Source of the DNA: Ectocarpus siliculosus
Taxonomy: Eukaryota > Sar > Phaeophyceae > Ectocarpales > Ectocarpaceae
Length of the DNA: 49,449 nucleotides
Direction of reading: 5' to 3'
Assembly: GCA_000310025.1 (NCBI GenBank)
Contig: FN648573.1
Span: forward strand, 18,109 to 67,557
Shown here: positions 45,130 through 49,449 of the stretch, one piece after another
Layout of the letters: every line of letters starts with the position of its first letter
Position numbering within the stretch: position 1 is the stretch's first letter
Made by a program: the position numbers and the translations under genes
Notes under the pieces: generated by a model
Seen by the model: the letters and a program-made list of their open reading frames with translations, nothing else
Databases searched by the model: none
Told to the model about the DNA's origin: nothing

Positions 45130-47146
45130 ATGCCGGGAGACAGCGAAACAGCCAAGCCGGAGAAGGTGAGTGCGTGCGTGGCGGTTTCGGGGCTTTTCCC
45201 ACCCCAGAATATGGTAGAAGTTGCGAGTGGTTGGTCACAGGCTGCTGTGGATCGGGACCCTCTGCTCCTCTGCTCCAGCGGGTGTGTGTTGCCCATCGTG
45301 CAACTAGCGCGGCTGGACACAGCAAGAAGCCGTGGTGCTATCCACAATACGCACTGATATAGGTTTGAGTCCCCTTGGCTTGCGCCACTGCGGTTCAGGT
45401 TGACCCAGTAGTCTTAAACTCTCACGTTTTTCCCGACCTCTTCGCATGTTACGCGACCAGCGTGACCGGGAGGAGGCGGAGCCTGTGCCAGCTGCCGTGG
45501 TAGCGGGCGCGGCGGACACCCCGGCGCCCGCGGCGAAGAAGCTCAAGGTCAGTATTCTGGTTGGAATAGGGGGAGCAGTGAAGAATAGGTCAGTTATACA
45601 GCCTTGCTGTTTGTTGCAACTCATGTGTAATGCACATCATCGGGGGTGCTTTTTATTGGATGCCTGCCGCTAGACCCACCCAATGATCGATCCCGTTACA
45701 GAGTTGTTGGTCCCAAGCACCACGGAGACATGTGGAGTGTTGTAGGTGGAGTGTCGTGCAGTTGAGATCCACCTGACACGGCATCACCGCGGAGCAGGAG
45801 GCCCACAAGCAACGCCAGAATTTAATTTTCGCAGCGAGGCACCGGGTCTCCCCGCCTGTTCTCCCAAAGCATTTTACGGTACTTGGATGTTTGGAGGAGG
45901 AAACGTTTCTCGTTGGTTGGCGTTGATTGTCGTTTGACCGTTCAACCCTCTTGTACGTGTGAGATACAGTACCTGTTCTTCGACTCGCTCCGACAACGAT
46001 CCCTCGTAAGAAGATTCCTTGAGAATTTTCGATCGGGAACCGATACCGCGCCGCGACCCCCAGTCTGTCTGTTTCAGAGATAGCGGCAAGGCTTAAGAGA
46101 CTGGTCAGGTCTCGGCGGCATGTTTGTTGCCGTGTGTTTCGAAGTCTCCACACCAGTTTTTTTTACTATTTTATCGGTATAACTCAACGAATCCATCTCT
46201 ATCGAAGAAAAGAGTCTAAGATAGATAAGCAATGAATCCATTGAGTCAGCGAAAGTTCTAATTTTCCACGATTTTCCGAGCAGCACAACGTTGTTGCGCC
46301 GTATGTTTCTTTTCCCTTGCAGGTTTACCGCGCACTGCAAGTTGTACTCCGATTCTGGCTTGTTGACGTGTGTCACAGAGATAACTTAAGGATCCCACCG
46401 AAAGACGCACGTTTGTCCCTCCTACAAGACAGCGGTGCTTGCCGTCAAGCTAACACCGCCGACAATGGACAATTCCTGGCGGAAATTGTATTTTGGTGCT
46501 CAATCTTTACCCTCATGCCGCAGCCTGATGACGAAGCCGCTTCCCTAATATACAATTCCTGTGGTTCTTACCATCCAATCAACGCCGCCGACAATTGTCA
46601 CGTCCTTGCCAAACTCTCTTCGTGTTTTTTGTCTCAATCGTTGCACCTCAGCCTGATGACGCGGCCGCCACGGAGACCCCAGCGGTTGCTGCTGCTGATG
46701 CCGCAGCCCCTGCCGATGCCGATGCTGCCGCGCCTGCGGAGCCCGCCAAGGTATGCTTCACGAAACCTATGCACAAATACCTTTTCTTTTTGCGGAATAT
46801 CAATCGAGAGCAAGCACCGCAGAAGGGGTGGAGGGAGAGCAACCCTTCTATGTGACTGACCACGGAACTACATGTAGGTCCTACCCGGCAACAACGCTGT
46901 GAGCGCGGATTCAAGAGTGATAAAATACGTTGTGACAACATGCTCGCGTTGGTTTCGGGCGTTATGTCTTGGCAAGCGTCCGGCCTCAACTCTCTGAAAA
47001 CATTCATCATTGCGCTGTGCAAGCACGGAGTTAGTTGCCAGCGCTCTCCCTAGTCGTGCAGCCTGCTAGCGCCGCAGGGGATGCTGATGTGGCGAAGGGT
47101 TGGTACTATGACGCACCTGTGTTGCAGCGGCTGTTGATGTTTTAAT
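45130..47146 (+). CDS. Unrecognised Ala/Pro-rich protein, 5' exons
   Basis: I do not recognise this gene. Visible exons: 45130-45165 (MPGDSETAKPEK), 45461-45547 (RDREEAEPVPAAVVAGAAD then TPAPAAKKLK), 46652-46750 (33 residues of Ala/Asp/Pro repeats: PDDAAATETPAVAAADA...PAK), and 47062 onward (PASAAGDADVAKGWYYDA). The first three all start and end in phase 0 with good GT-AG sites, so exons could be skipped or added without changing frame. AKKLK could be a weak nuclear localisation signal. The fourth exon either runs to a TAA ending at 47146 or splices at GAT|gtggcg (47088). Further exons probably lie to the right or beyond the window. Start chosen as the first ATG with a spliced downstream frame. 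Confidence 0.55.
46155..46262 (-). repeat. Inverted copy of the dispersed repeat at 7955-8100
   Basis: Read on the - strand: aatggattcattgcttatct, agactcttttc, gatagagatggattcgttga and an A-rich end, matching 8010-8100 in the same order. Confidence 0.65.
46435..46675 (+). repeat. Acceptor-junction duplication of exon 46652-46750
   Basis: Unit 1 (about 46460-46540: ccgccgacaat, gctcaatc, gcag|CCTGATGACGAAGCCGC) is repeated as unit 2 (about 46587-46673: ccgccgacaat, tctcaatc, tcag|CCTGATGACGCGGCCGC). Period about 130 bp. Unit 2 holds the acceptor used in the model; unit 1 is a decoy, or an alternative acceptor that meets TAA (46547-46549 region) soon after. Confidence 0.75.
46800..46925 (-). 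repeat. Dispersed repeat family C, inverted copy
   Basis: The reverse complement reads ccgcgctcacagcgttgttg, ccgggtaggacctacatgt, agttccgtggtcagtcacat, agaagggttgctctccct and cttctgcggtgcttgc. Confidence 0.65.
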
Positions 47147-47149
47147 TAT

Positions 47150-48095
47150 TTATTTTGTTCGTGCCCGCAAACGGGAGGTGTTGCGGCGTTCGCCTACAAT
47201 ACTCTGCCCGCATAATTTGCCCGTTTAACGAATGCTGAACAAGCACGCGCTTGGTGGAACAAGGAGTGGTACCGCTGACATCGTGTGTCTGTTTTATCCT
47301 GAAACGACAGAAGCCCATGCGGTGGCCTTCGTAAGGCACATCGATGGGGTCTTGTGAGTCCGACAGAGCTGTAATCACTCTTGGCAAGTAGGTTCATTCG
47401 TCACTGCCTAGCTCGCCTAGCGTTTTGTTCAGCGCGTCTCGCAGTCATTCGGTTGGTCCGGCAGCTTCGGCTTCTTCCGATCACCGCGATCCGCATGCAC
47501 TTCACACGATGTATCTCGTGATGCATCTAACCATGTAGATATCTCACGAAGTAATCTCACGATGTATCTGGATACTCTAATCAGCAAACAAATGTCAACC
47601 ACGACAAGTGCCTCACAAAACGAGGTATGCTACATGAACAAAACGCCATGGAAGAAAAATTTAGGCGTGGATAATCACGAAAGTGTTAGGTGCGGGGAAA
47701 TACTGCTGGAATCCGTGCCCTAGGCGGGGGGGCCTGCACGCTTGTCTGAGCTTTGTGCTGAGCACGGGCGTGACGGCCTTCTTCGCGAGGGTGGGAGTGT
47801 GCACGCGTAGAGCTGCCGCCCAAAGCGGTGGCGTCGCGTGTGAAACCTGTAGCTGCCGTTGCTACAAACAAGCGGAAACCGCAACCATGGGTTTTGTTCC
47901 CGTCCTCTACTGCTCCTCGCCGGACTGGTTGGACCAATCCTCTCCCTTTATCCAGCCTGCCACGGCGACTTGACAGCTTTGTCCACGTTTCGCCCGACAT
48001 GATCCTGAGCACGCTTCTTGTGATGCGGTGGTCACTGCAACAGCGCAGTACCCGCACAACCCGGATGACTGGCGCCATGATCATCGTCCTTTTGG
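47150..48095. other. Intron or intergenic sequence right of the Ala-rich exons
   Basis: No certain gene. A small repeat of atctcacgatgtatct (about 47510-47570) is present. A frame LPPKAVASRVKPVAAVATNK (about 47812-47872) follows a tag acceptor and has a Lys/Ala/Pro composition like the upstream exons, but its phase does not fit, so I do not call it an exon. Confidence 0.35.
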
Positions 48096-48531
48096 GCAAT
48101 GATGCCCTGCCGGCGTACCCTCGGCGCTTCGCTTGGAGCGGCAGGAATCGATTTGTGCTTGTGTCGGTGTAAATACGAGAGATCCGATGCGGTGTTGGTC
48201 GAAGCGAGCGAAGTTGCACTTTATCTGTGTCTCGCTGTTTGGAACAGCGGAAACCCTCCAGTTTGTCCGCATGACGCTCTGCTGTTTCGGCTTCCAGTAA
48301 GAGGTTTCTGCCTTCTTTGCGGTGGGCACCTCTCCAGTTCATAGAACACCCACAATCTGGACGCCGCAGAAGCAGAGGATCATGCTTGCAGACAGGAGGG
48401 CGGCCGCTGTTCTGAAAAGCGGGACATGGACAAGTGCAATTTCGCTGGCTTCTACCAAGAGCACGTCGCATCTCTCGTATTTACACCGACATAATCACCG
48501 GGGACTCGCCAGCAGGGCGTCATTGCCGTGA
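48096..48531. repeat. Large foldback (inverted repeat), arms of about 200 bp
   Basis: The left arm (about 48096-48320) and the right arm (about 48330-48531, read in reverse complement) share ggcaatga.gccctgc.ggcg, gtcggtgtaaatacgagag, agcgaa.ttgcact and gaacagcgg...ccctcc in the same order, with roughly 70-80% similarity. A 261-codon open frame on the - strand spans it and looks incidental. Confidence 0.75.
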
Positions 48532-48568
48532 AGGGTGACGGACGGCACGCGTTCGATGAGGTGCTGGG

Positions 48569-48832
48569 GTGACGTAAGATACCACACCCCCTGGGCTGAT
48601 TTTCAGAGCTCGACTACTCAGCTCCGAAGAACATGTGTAATCCAAACGATGTGTTTTCGGAAAGATATCGACAGGACGGCTCCAGCGCCGCCGTTGTCGG
48701 CAACGCTAATCTTTCTGCTGTGGAGAGGTGGAGCTTTGAAAATCGGTCCAGGGGGTGTGGTATCTTGTGTCATATCGCCTACGGTAGTCGAGCTCTAAAA
48801 ATCGGTCCAGGGGGTGTGGTATCTTGTGTCAT
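48569..48832. mobile_element. MITE-like element with inverted and direct terminal repeats
   Basis: The left arm gtaagataccacaccccctg (48574-48593) through gagctcgac (48607-48615) is inverted at 48783-48831 (gtcgagctctaaaaatcggt, ccagggggtgtggtatctt). A second right-hand copy lies at 48731-48772. No coding capacity. Target duplication not identified. Confidence 0.65.
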
Positions 48833-49326
48833 GTACTGCAGTTGTTGCGGCTGTTGCCTTGCCTGAATCGTTTGGCCGCTTGTTATAGTGCTTCCACGTT
48901 TAAGAAAATAGAAAGTAGTATTTACAAGGTGTAGAGGTGTGGGAGGGTGAATGCCGATAACTTTGTGGAAATTCGTTGCTCTTTGGTTCATTTGTCGAGC
49001 TTTGGATTTGACTCAGTTCCGTGTCCTGGGGTTTCCAAGTAGGTCTAAGCATATCCGAACTTCGGCGAGGTGGGCTAGCGTTGCCGAATTGAAGTGTTGC
49101 ATATCGAGATGTTGGCAGTTGTTGAATGAAGCGTCTACAGCAGTACTGTAGTGACGGTTGGGGAAAACCTGCTAGATGCTTTTGAGTGATACTGGGCTTA
49201 CATTTATTTGTTTTTTGTTCAAGTCCTGCAGCAATCATACGCCGGTTTGCTTGGTCTCGAAGCTGCAAGAAGCCCCTTCTCTCTACCCTCTGCATACCAC
49301 CCCCTTCCTGCTCTTGTCCACAATCA

Positions 49327-49449
49327 ATGAAAAACTTACAAGAACATCTCGGCGGGGTCGTTTCCCGCTGGACGGCCCACGCTCAGAACGCAAGTTTTTC
49401 ACGAAAAAATACCACGCAGACCCTCGCCCTATCGGTAACGCCCAATCCA
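49327..49449 (+). CDS. Possible partial exon at the right edge, frame uncertain
   Basis: Two readings compete. From ATG at 49327 one frame is open to the window end (MKNLQEHLGGVVSRWTAHA...). Alternatively an exon 49343-49434, acaag|A...ATCG|gtaacg, reads TSRRGRFPLDGPRSERKFF then TKKYHADPRPI. It could belong to the Ala-rich gene or to a new gene. Neither has a recognised family. Confidence 0.25.
   Translation, partial: MKNLQEHLGGVVSRWTAHAQNASFSRKNTTQTLALSVTPNP

Noticed and set aside
47686-48471. 261-codon open frame on the - strand
   Set aside because: It overlaps a large inverted repeat, has no recognisable motif and no splice context. GC-rich composition explains its length.

Overview
This is an intron-rich nuclear segment, most likely from a stramenopile and probably a brown alga of the Ectocarpus type. 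The evidence is long introns (often 300-1,200 bp) with short exons, GT-AG and some GC-AG splice sites, pyrimidine- and C-rich 3' splice regions, abundant dispersed repeats, and genes on alternating strands. The lineage call is inference from architecture and protein similarity; no search was run.

Five genes can be read by joining exons, and their strands alternate strictly. (1) The 3' part of a glyceraldehyde-3-phosphate dehydrogenase gene, + strand, about 276-2700, open at the left edge and with an in-frame TAG in one exon. (2) A complete translation initiation factor eIF3a gene, - strand, 28422 to 9268, modelled as 23 exons and 1,082 residues, ending in a large Gly/Arg-rich exon. (3) A complete transcription elongation factor TFIIS gene, + strand, 28722-36812, 9 exons and 371 residues. 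(4) A flavin-containing monooxygenase (FMO-like) gene, - strand, 44870 to 38201, 9 exons and about 692 residues, with one doubtful junction. (5) The 5' part of an unrecognised Ala/Pro-rich gene, + strand, from 45130. eIF3a and TFIIS are head to head with 299 bp between start codons; the FMO and the Ala-rich gene are head to head with 259 bp.

The rest is repeats. 2701-9267 has no recognisable gene: it holds a perfect 539-bp tandem duplication, two diverged copies of a unit of about 1.1 kb, and smaller dispersed repeats. The eIF3a gene contains a 5'-truncated LINE with target-site duplications placed at a 3' splice site, and several small TA-flanked inverted-repeat elements (MITEs). A 120-150 bp repeat family occurs at five loci, and there are two large foldbacks (1756-2118 and 48096-48531). 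A 100-N assembly gap lies at 37575-37674.

The most striking pattern is that many introns carry tandem arrays whose units contain a copy of the neighbouring exon-intron junction, that is the last or first 10-50 exon bases plus the splice site. I see it in three genes on both strands (GAPDH, many eIF3a introns, the Ala-rich gene). In the GAPDH intron one half is built from the donor junction and the other half from the acceptor junction. This points to intron growth by tandem duplication across splice junctions, leaving strings of decoy splice sites.
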